Origin: Lachancea kluyveri NRRL Y-12651
Taxonomy: Eukaryota; Ascomycota; Saccharomycetes; Saccharomycetales; Saccharomycetaceae
DNA: 64,000 nucleotides
NCBI GenBank assembly: GCA_000149225.2
Contig: CM000693.1
Location: 186,001-250,000, forward strand
Direction of reading: 5' to 3'
The notes beneath the pieces were generated by a model, which worked only from the letters and a program-made list of their open reading frames with translations, ran no database searches and was not told where the DNA came from. This document shows, one piece after another, positions 55,725-64,000 of the stretch. The translations under genes and the position numbers were made by a program. How positions within the stretch are numbered: position 1 is the stretch's first letter; each line of letters starts with the position of its first letter.

Positions 55725-57386
55725 ATGATGACGCTTCCGACGGCTTCTATCATAGGAATGAGCACACTTTCACTACTTATACTAGCTTTGTTTATAGCAC
55801 CAAGTCAAGAAGGCCTTATTCCACCAGCCGCGACATCTGTGACATCCGATAAAAAGGATGCTCATCCAACTACCACCCAGAGCGGTTCACTCCAATGGTA
55901 TTTGGGCTTGATTGGTGTCATTTGGTACCTTATCGTACTACTGTTGGGCTATACCGGCTGGGTTGAAGTCATGCGTAAATTCAGTCAAAAAAAGAAACTG
56001 CCCAAACCGAATTCAAAGCGCGAACCGGTCAGTATAATACGTCCTTGCAAGGGTATCGATACAGAGATGTTACAATGTTTAGAAAGCTGTATTTTGCAAG
56101 AATATCCAAAGGATAAATTTGAAGTGCTGTTTTGCGTAGAAAATGCGACGGATTTGTGCATTCCCATTATTAAACAACTGATTGAAAAATATCCTGACTA
56201 TGATTTGAAATTACTGATCAGTAGCGCTGTGGATGAAAAGCCAATCGACTATTTTGGACCCAATCCAAAGATCAACAATTTGGCCAAGGCATACCGTCAC
56301 GCAGCATACGATATAGTTTGGGTGCTGGATTCAAACGTTTGGGTCTCGCCAGGTACATTAGCACGTAGCGTTCGCAGCTTAGAAGAATCGCTAGATAACG
56401 GTCTGCCCACGCATGGGAGACCAGTAGTGCTTACACATCATGTACCTCTAGCCATCAGCATTAGCGACAGAAAGAGCCTATCTCTAAGCGCTAGGCTAGA
56501 CGAAATGTTCTTATTCAGCTCCCATGCGAAATTTTACGTTGCATTCAACAAGGCCAGCATCGCACCTTGTGTAAACGGTAAGAGTAACTTGTATCGGCGG
56601 TCATCTTTGGATAAAGCCGTGGCACTAATAGGAACGGGAAAAAAGAGCACCGACTTGTTCAGGGACAAAGAAATCCAAAGTGAAGCCAGGATAATCGAGT
56701 TAAAAAACCAAAACAGAGTACCACACGAGCACGCCAGTTTTCTAGAGGTCACTTCCTCAGACGGACAGCTCCAAGAGCGCACCATCGAGTGCACCAGGCA
56801 TTTCCACGGGATCGAATTCTTCAGCACGTACATCGGCGAGGATAACATGATTGGTACCGCTCTATGGGATATGCTTGGTGGTCGGACCGGCATGACTGGA
56901 GACGTTGTCGTCCAACCCTTGAAGTTCGGAACTCGTGACGACGGATTGCGCAACTACATCAACCGTAGAGTACGCTGGCTGCGTGTACGGAAGTACATGG
57001 TTCTTGCTGCAACGCTTCTCGAACCTACTACAGAAAGTATAGTCATTGGCCTCATGGGATCCTTCGGCATATCCGCACTGATCGGCGGACGCATGTCCAT
57101 CGTTTTTTCGTGCCACATGATTCTATGGTGCCTGACGGACTGGCTTCAGTACAAAGTCTTGATGGATAACCTGTACCAAGACGAATGTCTACACGACCTG
57201 CCACAATTTCTAAAAGAACATGGGCACCGTAGACCCTTATGCGATTGGCTCAAGATATGGCTGCTGCGGGAGCTGTGTGCTCTACCGATCTGGGTTGAAG
57301 CAATGTGCGGTTCGGTGATCTACTGGCGTAATAAACCGTTTAAAATCAAGCGCGATCTAACAGCAGAGGCTTTGAATATAATGTAA
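55725..57386 (+). CDS. Ceramide glucosyltransferase (glucosylceramide synthase, GT21)
   Basis: 553 residues, of CAZy family GT21. It transfers glucose from UDP-glucose to ceramide on the Golgi or ER membrane. Seen: two N-terminal hydrophobic segments (about 8-25 and 57-77), the GT-A fold with REPVSIIRPCKGID, nucleotide-site FCVENATD (D1 region), VWVLDSN (D2, D202), IGEDNM (D3, D373) and RRVRW (the (Q/R)xxRW motif, 414-418), and hydrophobic segments at the C-terminus ending YWRNKPFKIKRDLTAEALNIM, which aligns with human UGCG. S. cerevisiae lacks this enzyme, while Kluyveromyces and Lachancea have it. First ATG of a tandem ATGATG at 55725. Confidence 0.93.
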   Translation: MMTLPTASIIGMSTLSLLILALFIAPSQEGLIPPAATSVTSDKKDAHPTTTQSGSLQWYLGLIGVIWYLIVLLLGYTGWVEVMRKFSQKKKLPKPNSKREPVSIIRPCKGIDTEMLQCLESCILQEYPKDKFEVLFCVENATDLCIPIIKQLIEKYPDYDLKLLISSAVDEKPIDYFGPNPKINNLAKAYRHAAYDIVWVLDSNVWVSPGTLARSVRSLEESLDNGLPTHGRPVVLTHHVPLAISISDRKSLSLSARLDEMFLFSSHAKFYVAFNKASIAPCVNGKSNLYRRSSLDKAVALIGTGKKSTDLFRDKEIQSEARIIELKNQNRVPHEHASFLEVTSSDGQLQERTIECTRHFHGIEFFSTYIGEDNMIGTALWDMLGGRTGMTGDVVVQPLKFGTRDDGLRNYINRRVRWLRVRKYMVLAATLLEPTTESIVIGLMGSFGISALIGGRMSIVFSCHMILWCLTDWLQYKVLMDNLYQDECLHDLPQFLKEHGHRRPLCDWLKIWLLRELCALPIWVEAMCGSVIYWRNKPFKIKRDLTAEALNIM

Positions 57387-57850
57387 ATAGAGACAAGTGG
57401 AACGATAAGGGGGGAAAGCCCGATTAGCCCACTCCAAAGTTCACATGAATGCGGCACATGGTTCAACTCAGCCTACTAAGATGGACTGTTTCGGGACGGC
57501 AAGTATTAACAGCGAGTCTGATGCTCGCGGTGTCTGGTCTTTCGGCATTTCGTGCGGCATTTCGATATGCCTGACTTGTCAGAGTATGTCGGAGCGGCGG
57601 CATTTGCTTGATTTCGGACATGGACATGTTCATGCCGGAGTGACCTCAGTTATCTTTTCCTTTGACCGAAGCACCCCACGGTGTCCCAACCGGTGAATGA
57701 GTTCTTTTCCCGAACGTACTTGATCGTCTTTTTTCATCCACGCAAATATGAAGACGCACTGTACTTAAGGTTCCGTTTTCCAGAAGGTTGATCTGCACGA
57801 GTCATTCAAGAGACGTTAACCTTATCACTTTTTTTTATAGCTTTTCTCTC
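57387..57850. promoter_or_regulatory. CGG-rich promoter of the zinc-cluster regulator
   Basis: 464 bp, visibly more GC-rich than other intergenic parts. It holds three copies of CGGCATTT at 57543-57550, 57555-57562 and 57598-57605 (the first two extend to CGGCATTTCG with a 12 bp period), and many other CGG/CCG triplets. CGG is the half-site of Zn2Cys6 factors, so autoregulation or regulation by another zinc-cluster factor is possible. An open frame at 57445-57696 has no support. Confidence 0.5.
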
Positions 57851-60800
57851 ATGGCAGTTGCAGATAGAACTTCGGATCCCAAGAGGAAAGTTGCAAGAAG
57901 AGCTTGCTTAACCTGTAGGGAGAAAAAAATCAAGTGCGACGGAGAAGTAAGGGCTTCTTTGGGCGGTAGCGATCCAGGTATCTGCTCCAATTGTGCGGCA
58001 AGTGGCTCGAAATGTGTCTTTGTTGCTAGCATGCGTGGTGGCAGACGTGTCTCCAAGAAGGAAAAGTGTGTTGATACATCCTTTTCAGATGAACAAGATG
58101 GCTTCAAGAAAAGACGGTACGACCGAGCTCACTCCGACGAGGCGTATTCATACCGGGATTCCCGATCACGTATTCCTCCTGTTTCTCACAATTCCCATCA
58201 CCATCGCCATCCTTATTCTCATCCACCTCCTCCTCCGCCTCCTCCACCCTTTTCTGATGCACCTCTGACTCCAAGACCGCATGGCTCTCCTCCACCAATA
58301 CAACACGATATATACAAATTTGATCCTTATAGCCACTATCCACATCCTCCTCCTCCCCCTCCTCCTCCTCCTCCCTCTTCGGGTTATTCGTCTCATCACG
58401 AATTCGATGAGAGATTTTCCTCCTTTTACTATGACCGTTTCCCTCCTCCGAGCCGCTATCAAAAATGGTTTCCTAGAGGTCCTTCCCCACATCACTACCA
58501 CGAGCCGTTCCAACGTGGTCCTTCTCCTCCTCTACGGCCTCCTCCTCCACCTCCTTATTCTCATTCTCTTTCTCATCACTTGTCTTTACCCCCGCCCCCA
58601 CCCCCGCCTCCACCTCCTCATTATCACCACTACCATCACTATCCTCATAATCATCATCAGAACCACCACGAGAGTCCTCATCCGTTCTCGCCACCGCACC
58701 ATCACCTCCATAGAGACCATCATGCCGGATCCCGCTATCACGACTACTGGCCTAGTAGGTATGGTTCAACTGATGATCCTTTATACCATTCACCAAGCAA
58801 CCTTTCCTCCTTCCCATCCACCAGAACAAATTCTCATGCGCCTAGTGAGCCTCTGTCTTCTACGGTAACTAGTTCACCGTCGCTTCCTGTGACATCGCTT
58901 ACGAATAAGAACTCAGCGGTTGACAATGGCTGTACTCTACCAAACCCTCCTTTAAGTTTTACAAAGGCTACTAGTACTGTTAGGCCTCCAGATGTCACAG
59001 GATTAAAGTTTTTTGAACAAAACGGTCTACCTAAAGATTGGACTAAAAGTAATGTTACAATAGCTAGTAAACCCAATACAAGAGTTATTAGTTTAGAAAA
59101 GCCCGTTGTTAGAGTATCATCTCCAACTAAAAGAGAACACTTTTCGGAACATCCAATAATAGCACAAATTTCGGATAGTGAAATGCTGCAGTATGGTTTC
59201 CCGCCATGGTCTGTTTCTAGCGTCTTATTTGATCTTTATTATCACTACGTACACCCACAGTTGAGACTGATTTCACCAAAAGAAAAGTTTCTGGCTTGCT
59301 TTACCCCAAGGAACAACACAGCATTGGTGCATACGATGTTTCTAAGCTCCACTCCTTATTTGAATCAGAACCTGCTTGCTTCCGAGTTCGATAAGAAATA
59401 TGCCTATCCGGCTGACTATTACCTCCAGATGATTGAAAAGTATTGGAACCAACTAACAGAATTTCAAACTATTCAAAATTTGGTTCTTCTGTGCCACTAC
59501 CATTTGCAAAACAATAGTGGCCAAGAAACAGTCACCAAACTGGTCAATATTGTGATAGACCTAGTCGCTTGCAGCAACATGGCTGCTGTATTTCGTGGAG
59601 GTCATAGCTTTTCCCAGTTCATAAGGTACTTTACAAAAACAGCTATCGTGGAAAAAGAATTCGGGCTACGTACTTTATGGAACGTTTTTTTGATTTTGCA
59701 ACTGTCGAGGATCAAGTTTGATGATCCCTGTTTGGCCAAAAATACACTAACAGACGTCGGTGTTCCTCAAGACGAAAGTCTGGAAGATATACTACTTCCA
59801 AAAGGCTTACCACTACCTGTGTCTGATCTGGAATATGAATTGCATCTAAGGATAAACGAATTGAATAGCAAAGATGGTTTCATTTTCCATTATCCGCTGT
59901 CTTTGAAAGATATGTTTGCAGATTTTAAAGCAGAGGTTGTTTCCTCAGGAGCTCATATTTTTGCTGCAGCAGAATTTCATCGTCTCTTCAACTCACAAAG
60001 CGACAAAACCCCCCAACTTGTAACCCAATTGAGGCAACTCGAGGAAGGTATTAATCGACGTCTTTACTCTCTGCATGATAATGATCGACTTCTTCTCCTA
60101 GATTTCTCTGCTATTCATGCAAAAATTTTGACCATGCTACTAGATTTCAAGATGACACAATTGAATTCGAAAGCAATTCCCTTTGATCTGTTTGTGAATT
60201 TGGATGGTGGTCAGGTAAACTTACCGACGCCATCTAACGTACCACGTATAGCGGACGCATTCGTTTACAATTTGAATGATTCTTCCATAGTCGAAGTACT
60301 AAAACTTTCCTTACTCGTTATGGATACAATCAACCTGTTAACTTTACCCAGTGGTATTGTTCCCAATACTCCAGGTGGTGAATGGTTGATTCCGTTCGTA
60401 ATCGCTGGTCCACTTTTGGATAACCCAACTTCCAAGGCTTGTACTGACGATTACTTGCTGCCAAAAGCAAAAAATTATGAATGGTGGGGAAGTTCGTATG
60501 CTAATAAACAAGCTCATTATAACGAATCGATTGGGTCCTTGTCATCTGAAAGCAAAATTGCAGAATGCAAGGAACACTTTAAAAAGTTACAGACTTTAGA
60601 GATTTGGTTGCAATATCCGGCTGTCATCGTTAAATTGTTGGAGTTTATCCTACCAATTCTTGGCAAAGCGATTCTTGTTAACAAATATTCTAGATTTGTA
60701 AAAACCAAAAATTCTATTAAACTTGTTTATCGCAACAATGAGGTTTTACCGATTGATTTTGGTAAGATTGATGTCCAAAAGCTACTAAACAGTACCGGTC

Positions 60801-61036
60801 AGTCGTCGGTGTTTCGTGCCGGTTGTTTGAAAACGCCTGATCTCACCGCTGAGGTAATTTGGGAGCAATTTTTCAAATTTTCAAACATTGATTACTTGCG
60901 GGATAAGCTAATTATATGTGCGGACTTTATAAAGCAAAGGGCTTCGGTATTAAAAAACGGTCAGGCCATTATCAATTCTGTCGAGGAATTTGTTAAATTC
61001 ATGACCGAAATCATTGAGCTACCTGTAGATTCTTAA
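57851..61036 (+). CDS. Zn(II)2Cys6 transcription factor with Pro/His-rich segments
   Basis: 1061 residues from ATG 57851; the frame is open from 57788, but that codon is TTG. The zinc cluster (about residues 17-60) reads C-x2-C-x6-C-x15-C-x2-C-x6-C, with REKKIKCDGE in the first half and a long 15-residue linker. A basic segment MRGGRRVSKKEK follows. Residues about 100-330 are very rich in proline and histidine, with poly-Pro runs of up to about nine. From about 440 to the end lies a fungal-TF middle-homology-like helical region (EFQTIQNLVLLCHYHLQNN is typical). I cannot name an S. cerevisiae orthologue, and none is expected at this position. Its target genes are unknown; GCS, its upstream tandem neighbour, is one possibility. 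Confidence 0.87.
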   Translation: MAVADRTSDPKRKVARRACLTCREKKIKCDGEVRASLGGSDPGICSNCAASGSKCVFVASMRGGRRVSKKEKCVDTSFSDEQDGFKKRRYDRAHSDEAYSYRDSRSRIPPVSHNSHHHRHPYSHPPPPPPPPPFSDAPLTPRPHGSPPPIQHDIYKFDPYSHYPHPPPPPPPPPPSSGYSSHHEFDERFSSFYYDRFPPPSRYQKWFPRGPSPHHYHEPFQRGPSPPLRPPPPPPYSHSLSHHLSLPPPPPPPPPPHYHHYHHYPHNHHQNHHESPHPFSPPHHHLHRDHHAGSRYHDYWPSRYGSTDDPLYHSPSNLSSFPSTRTNSHAPSEPLSSTVTSSPSLPVTSLTNKNSAVDNGCTLPNPPLSFTKATSTVRPPDVTGLKFFEQNGLPKDWTKSNVTIASKPNTRVISLEKPVVRVSSPTKREHFSEHPIIAQISDSEMLQYGFPPWSVSSVLFDLYYHYVHPQLRLISPKEKFLACFTPRNNTALVHTMFLSSTPYLNQNLLASEFDKKYAYPADYYLQMIEKYWNQLTEFQTIQNLVLLCHYHLQNNSGQETVTKLVNIVIDLVACSNMAAVFRGGHSFSQFIRYFTKTAIVEKEFGLRTLWNVFLILQLSRIKFDDPCLAKNTLTDVGVPQDESLEDILLPKGLPLPVSDLEYELHLRINELNSKDGFIFHYPLSLKDMFADFKAEVVSSGAHIFAAAEFHRLFNSQSDKTPQLVTQLRQLEEGINRRLYSLHDNDRLLLLDFSAIHAKILTMLLDFKMTQLNSKAIPFDLFVNLDGGQVNLPTPSNVPRIADAFVYNLNDSSIVEVLKLSLLVMDTINLLTLPSGIVPNTPGGEWLIPFVIAGPLLDNPTSKACTDDYLLPKAKNYEWWGSSYANKQAHYNESIGSLSSESKIAECKEHFKKLQTLEIWLQYPAVIVKLLEFILPILGKAILVNKYSRFVKTKNSIKLVYRNNEVLPIDFGKIDVQKLLNSTGQSSVFRAGCLKTPDLTAEVIWEQFFKFSNIDYLRDKLIICADFIKQRASVLKNGQAIINSVEEFVKFMTEIIELPVDS

Positions 61037-61175
61037 ACCCTTTCCTGCCTCCTTTTTCCTCTTCCAAGGGGCATTTGGTGTGTTTAGCTTACATACTAAA
61101 TTATTATGCTTGCAAGATATAATAAACTGCATTATGTTACAAAACTCTAAATCTGACAGTATACAAAAGCGACAA

Positions 61176-62903
61176 TTATTCTTTGACACCCAAGTAAGCC
61201 TCATAACCAATACTTTCTAACTTGTCGGCTTTAACCAAGACCTCCTCTTCTTGCTTTAGCAGGAATTCTTGCATCCTTTGATGATAAATTGGCTCATAAG
61301 CACCCAGCAGTCTGATGGCCAACAAAGCGGCATTGGTACTGTTGTTGATAGCAACTGTAGCAACCGGGATACCTCTTGGCATTTGGACAATAGAATGCAA
61401 AGAATCAACACCGTCTAGACAGGAACCTTTGACTGGAACACCAATCACTGGTAGTGGAGTCATGGCAGCGACCATGCCTGGCAAATGAGCTGCACCGCCA
61501 GCACCGGCGATGATGGATTTGATACCACGTTGAGAAGCCTCGATAGCATATTTACTCATTCTGTGAGGAGTTCTATGAGCAGAAACAATGGTGACTTCAT
61601 ATGGAACTTCAAATTGGTCCAAGATTTTACAAGCTGCACTCATTACCGGTAGATCAGAATCAGATCCCATAATAACACCAACCAATGGTTGCTTGGAGCT
61701 ACCCGAAATTTGCTGAATAACTTTGTCCGCAGCGGTAAAAGCAGCTGGTTTATCGCTTTCACCGATGATATAACGCAATCTGCGTTCACTTTCTTGCATA
61801 GAGGAAGAAACAATGTTGATGTGGCCCATCTTTCTCTTTGGTCTAGACTCTTTACCGTACAGATAGACCGAGGCACCTGGTGTTTCTAAGGCACGCTCGC
61901 ATATTTGCAGTTCTTTGTCCTTGGTTTCCTTGTCGCCGAGGACGTTTAGCATAATAGCGTTAGTGTTGGAGGTAGTTAGAGCACAAAAGTTCTTTGGCAT
62001 TGGTAGGTCTAGAACAGCACGAACATGGGCTTCGAATTGGGAAGTGACGCAAGCATCGATTGTGTAATGACCAGAGTTATGTGGTCTTGGAGCGATTTCG
62101 TTGATCAACAATTCACCGTTTTCCAAATAAAACATTTCTACACCAAAGATACCGCAGCCCGGGAAAGATTTGATGGCGTTTTCAGCTAGCAGCTTGGCCT
62201 TCAGCTGGATGGAGTCTGGAACTCTGGCTGGGGCGTAGCACAGATGACATATATTGTCTTGATGGATGGTTTCAACGGTTGGATAAGAGTAGACTCTACC
62301 GTCTATGGAACGGACAATCATGACAGCCAACTCCTTGACAAAGGGAGCCCACTTTTCGGCGTACAGTGGACGGTCACTTAAGACTTCTAGAGCTTCAGGG
62401 ATGGAGTCTTTGGATTTAACAACAAAGTTACCTCTACCATCATAGGCCAGGGTTCTGGATTTCAACATGTATGGGTAGCCGAAAAGTTCACCAACGTTGC
62501 TTAGAGATTCAACCGATGGGGTTTCGATGCTGACACTCTCAGCAACGGCAATGCCATTTTTGATCAAGTGTTCCTTCTGCGTATATTTGTCTTGAATCAA
62601 TTCAATAGTCTCTGGAGCTGGATAGATTCTCAACTTTGGATTCTTGGCTTGCAAGCTCTTCAAAGTGGAGACGTCAACGTGTTCGATCTCGACTGTCAGG
62701 ACGTCACATTTGGAAGCAATCTTCTCAATATCTTCAGGGTTTGCAAAGGAGCCATCAACATGTTCAGTCAAAGCGTTAATCTGTTTAGCTGGTGAGTTTG
62801 GTGCATCAAGGATAATGGTTGTAACGTTCAATCTGTGAGCTGCTTCCACGATCATACGGCCTAGCTGGCCACCACCTAAGATACCAATAGTTCTAGAGTC
62901 CAT
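61176..62903 (-). CDS. ADE2: Phosphoribosylaminoimidazole carboxylase Ade2
   Basis: 575 residues (S. cerevisiae 571), fusing PurK-like ATP-grasp (about 1-390) and PurE-like carboxylase (about 410-575) domains; it makes CAIR from AIR in purine synthesis in the cytosol. Seen: GGGQLGRM at the N-terminus, [16 protein letters not shown] and [17 protein letters not shown] of ATP-grasp, then [19 protein letters not shown] and [11 protein letters not shown] of PurE. A Gcn4/Bas1 site lies upstream. In S. cerevisiae, RGA1 and ADE2 are adjacent (YOR127W/YOR128C); here SDH6, GCS and the zinc-cluster gene lie between. Confidence 0.98.
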   Translation of the reverse strand: MDSRTIGILGGGQLGRMIVEAAHRLNVTTIILDAPNSPAKQINALTEHVDGSFANPEDIEKIASKCDVLTVEIEHVDVSTLKSLQAKNPKLRIYPAPETIELIQDKYTQKEHLIKNGIAVAESVSIETPSVESLSNVGELFGYPYMLKSRTLAYDGRGNFVVKSKDSIPEALEVLSDRPLYAEKWAPFVKELAVMIVRSIDGRVYSYPTVETIHQDNICHLCYAPARVPDSIQLKAKLLAENAIKSFPGCGIFGVEMFYLENGELLINEIAPRPHNSGHYTIDACVTSQFEAHVRAVLDLPMPKNFCALTTSNTNAIMLNVLGDKETKDKELQICERALETPGASVYLYGKESRPKRKMGHINIVSSSMQESERRLRYIIGESDKPAAFTAADKVIQQISGSSKQPLVGVIMGSDSDLPVMSAACKILDQFEVPYEVTIVSAHRTPHRMSKYAIEASQRGIKSIIAGAGGAAHLPGMVAAMTPLPVIGVPVKGSCLDGVDSLHSIVQMPRGIPVATVAINNSTNAALLAIRLLGAYEPIYHQRMQEFLLKQEEEVLVKADKLESIGYEAYLGVKE

Positions 62904-64000
62904 TGCGCTGATTTATACTTATTTGACCTGGATGTTCCGAGAAAAATGATTAAAGGAGAGACCTCGAAAAACGGATTTACAGTTATATAAGTACCTTTCT
63001 CAAAAGACGCTATTCTAACGGAGTTGATTCAACGGGTCTTTAATTTAAAAAGATTAACAACAGAGTCAAGCGAGTCTACGTATAACATGATCATCAAGAA
63101 AAATAAAAAGTTGCTCTGCTCTCTAAGGAATTCGAACCCGGGACTGCTCCTGATATTTGAAGCCCATAAGGAGCACCACCCGTAATTAAGATCAAAAACG
63201 ATACACGCCTCAAACGAAATGTGCTAAAATACGGATCCGGGAAGGAAAGGACAAAGATGAAAGAGAGTATTTGGGTCCAAGGGTTTCATGAATTTCTACT
63301 TAGAGCTAGATGAAAAGTGATATAACTATCTCCTAACTTTCTCAGCTGGTAGAATCGTAGAAATTCGAGAATATATTAAAAACGATACACGTAACGACAT
63401 ATAATCTGTTGTCTGGCTTTTGCCTCTTACAGCTCCTCCACGGTACCTAAATAGAAATCAAGGTTCAAGAATAGATATAGTGTCTCCACATGTCAAAAAA
63501 CAAAAAAAACAAAAACAGATAATAAAAAGACGGGGTTCCGAAAATAAAATAGAGTAAAAAGCCATCGACAAAGCAAGCACCTATAGGACAAACGTACAGT
63601 TCATAATACTATTTGCTAATAAAGATTTGGTACTCTCTGTGACTTCATTTTGTCGTCATCCTGTCAGTATGTTACCATCGTCATTACCACTTCAGTATTA
63701 ACCCAAAGCCCATCCTATTCGTCGGTAATTCGCGGAGGCGTCTGAATTTGCGCCAATAGCCGAACCCGCACTGTACAAACTGTCGCGCACTGTTAATATC
63801 GGACGTCACAAAATCAAAAGCCGCTGAAGGCAAAAGTATTATAGTTTTGAGGTCACAGAAGTTATGTAAGTCTTAGATCTTGTCTGCTCTCCAAGTTTTA
63901 GACGCTAATATAAAAGGCATACACATTTTGACATTAAAGTCCTGTACAAACATGGAAGGGTGCTACATCTAGAGTAAGAAAAAGTATAGTATATAACACA
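62904..64000. other. ADE2 promoter and window end
   Basis: 1.1 kb. GAGTCA at 63063-63068 (TGACTC on the ADE2 strand) is a Gcn4/Bas1 core about 160 bp upstream of ADE2; TTATATAA (62983-62990) may act as TATA. A tRNA-like 3' fragment lies at 63115-63175 on the minus strand. AAAAACGATACACG occurs twice (about 63194 and 63379). The rest shows no ORF or RNA gene that I can support. Confidence 0.5.
63063..63068 (-). promoter_or_regulatory. Gcn4/Bas1 binding core upstream of ADE2
   Basis: TGACTC on the minus strand, the core for Bas1-Pho2 and Gcn4, which activate ADE genes in S. cerevisiae. S. cerevisiae ADE2 has two such sites; I find only one exact copy here. Confidence 0.6.

Noticed and set aside
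57445-57696. 84-codon plus-strand frame upstream of the zinc-cluster gene
   Set aside because: No motif, and it covers the CGG-rich promoter. A Cys-rich look comes from local base composition.
58104-58868. Several long frames on both strands inside the zinc-cluster gene
   Set aside because: They come from CCT/CAC-type repeats encoding Pro and His; their products are Arg- or Leu-rich low-complexity sequence without any domain.
63110-63190. Functional tRNA gene on the minus strand
   Set aside because: T-stem fails to pair, no acceptor 5' strand, D-arm or A box; at most a remnant.
1-64000. CRISPR arrays, operons, bacterial signals
   Set aside because: None seen; the window is eukaryotic with monocistronic genes and spliceosomal introns.

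Overview
The window is nuclear DNA of a budding yeast (Saccharomycetaceae). Nearly every long reading frame is recognisable as an orthologue of a Saccharomyces cerevisiae gene. Genes are dense, introns are few and carry yeast-type splice signals (GTATGT or GTAAGT, TACTAAC or TGCTAAC), and two tRNA-Lys genes match the S. cerevisiae form. Base composition looks like about 40% GC by eye. S. cerevisiae names, gene orders and comparison sequences used here are from memory, not from a search.

The gene order places the organism outside the whole-genome duplication. From about 5 kb to 63 kb the genes are a zipper of two S. cerevisiae tracts. One is the chromosome IV series ESC2, SEM1, CDC40, ESF1, KEI1, YPR1, XRS2, DXO1, CTS2, VPS74, FRQ1, PHO92, WIP1, BCS1, ARH1, ATP17, LSM6, RGA2, SDH6. 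The other is the chromosome XV series RPO31, RPT5, RTC5, RIO1, GCY1, PFY1, LEO1, UBP2, CAT5, IAH1, RGA1, ADE2. Orientations are kept, and each duplicated pair (GCY1/YPR1, RGA1/RGA2) is present once. This is expected of a non-duplicated lineage such as Lachancea, Kluyveromyces, Zygosaccharomyces or Torulaspora. A glucosylceramide synthase fits Lachancea and Kluyveromyces well, but the species cannot be fixed from this window.

Layout: 0.4-3.6 kb holds a divergent pair from a third S. cerevisiae region (YHR112C-like gene and APE4), followed by a 1.3 kb gene-free junction. From 5 to 13 kb come ESC2, a Ty1-type solo LTR, tRNA-Lys, the Pol III largest subunit and two proteasome genes. From 13 to 26 kb are splicing, ribosome-biogenesis and sphingolipid genes, an aldo-keto reductase and XRS2. 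From 26 to 32 kb are three loci not expected from S. cerevisiae gene order: an Omp85/Sam50-like protein, a small unrecognised ORF and a YCII-like protein, plus DXO1 and intron-bearing PFY1. From 33 to 54 kb the order is conserved. From 54 to 62 kb lie glucosylceramide synthase and a zinc-cluster regulator with very proline- and histidine-rich segments; neither is found at this place in S. cerevisiae. ADE2 and its promoter close the window.

Themes: ribosome-biogenesis promoters (RPO31, ESF1, RIO1) carry PAC and RRPE elements, proteasome promoters (RPT5, more weakly SEM1) carry Rpn4 sites, and two sphingolipid genes (KEI1 for inositolphosphoceramide, GCS for glucosylceramide) are present. Several start codons were moved to the first homologous ATG because the longest frame begins at a non-ATG codon.
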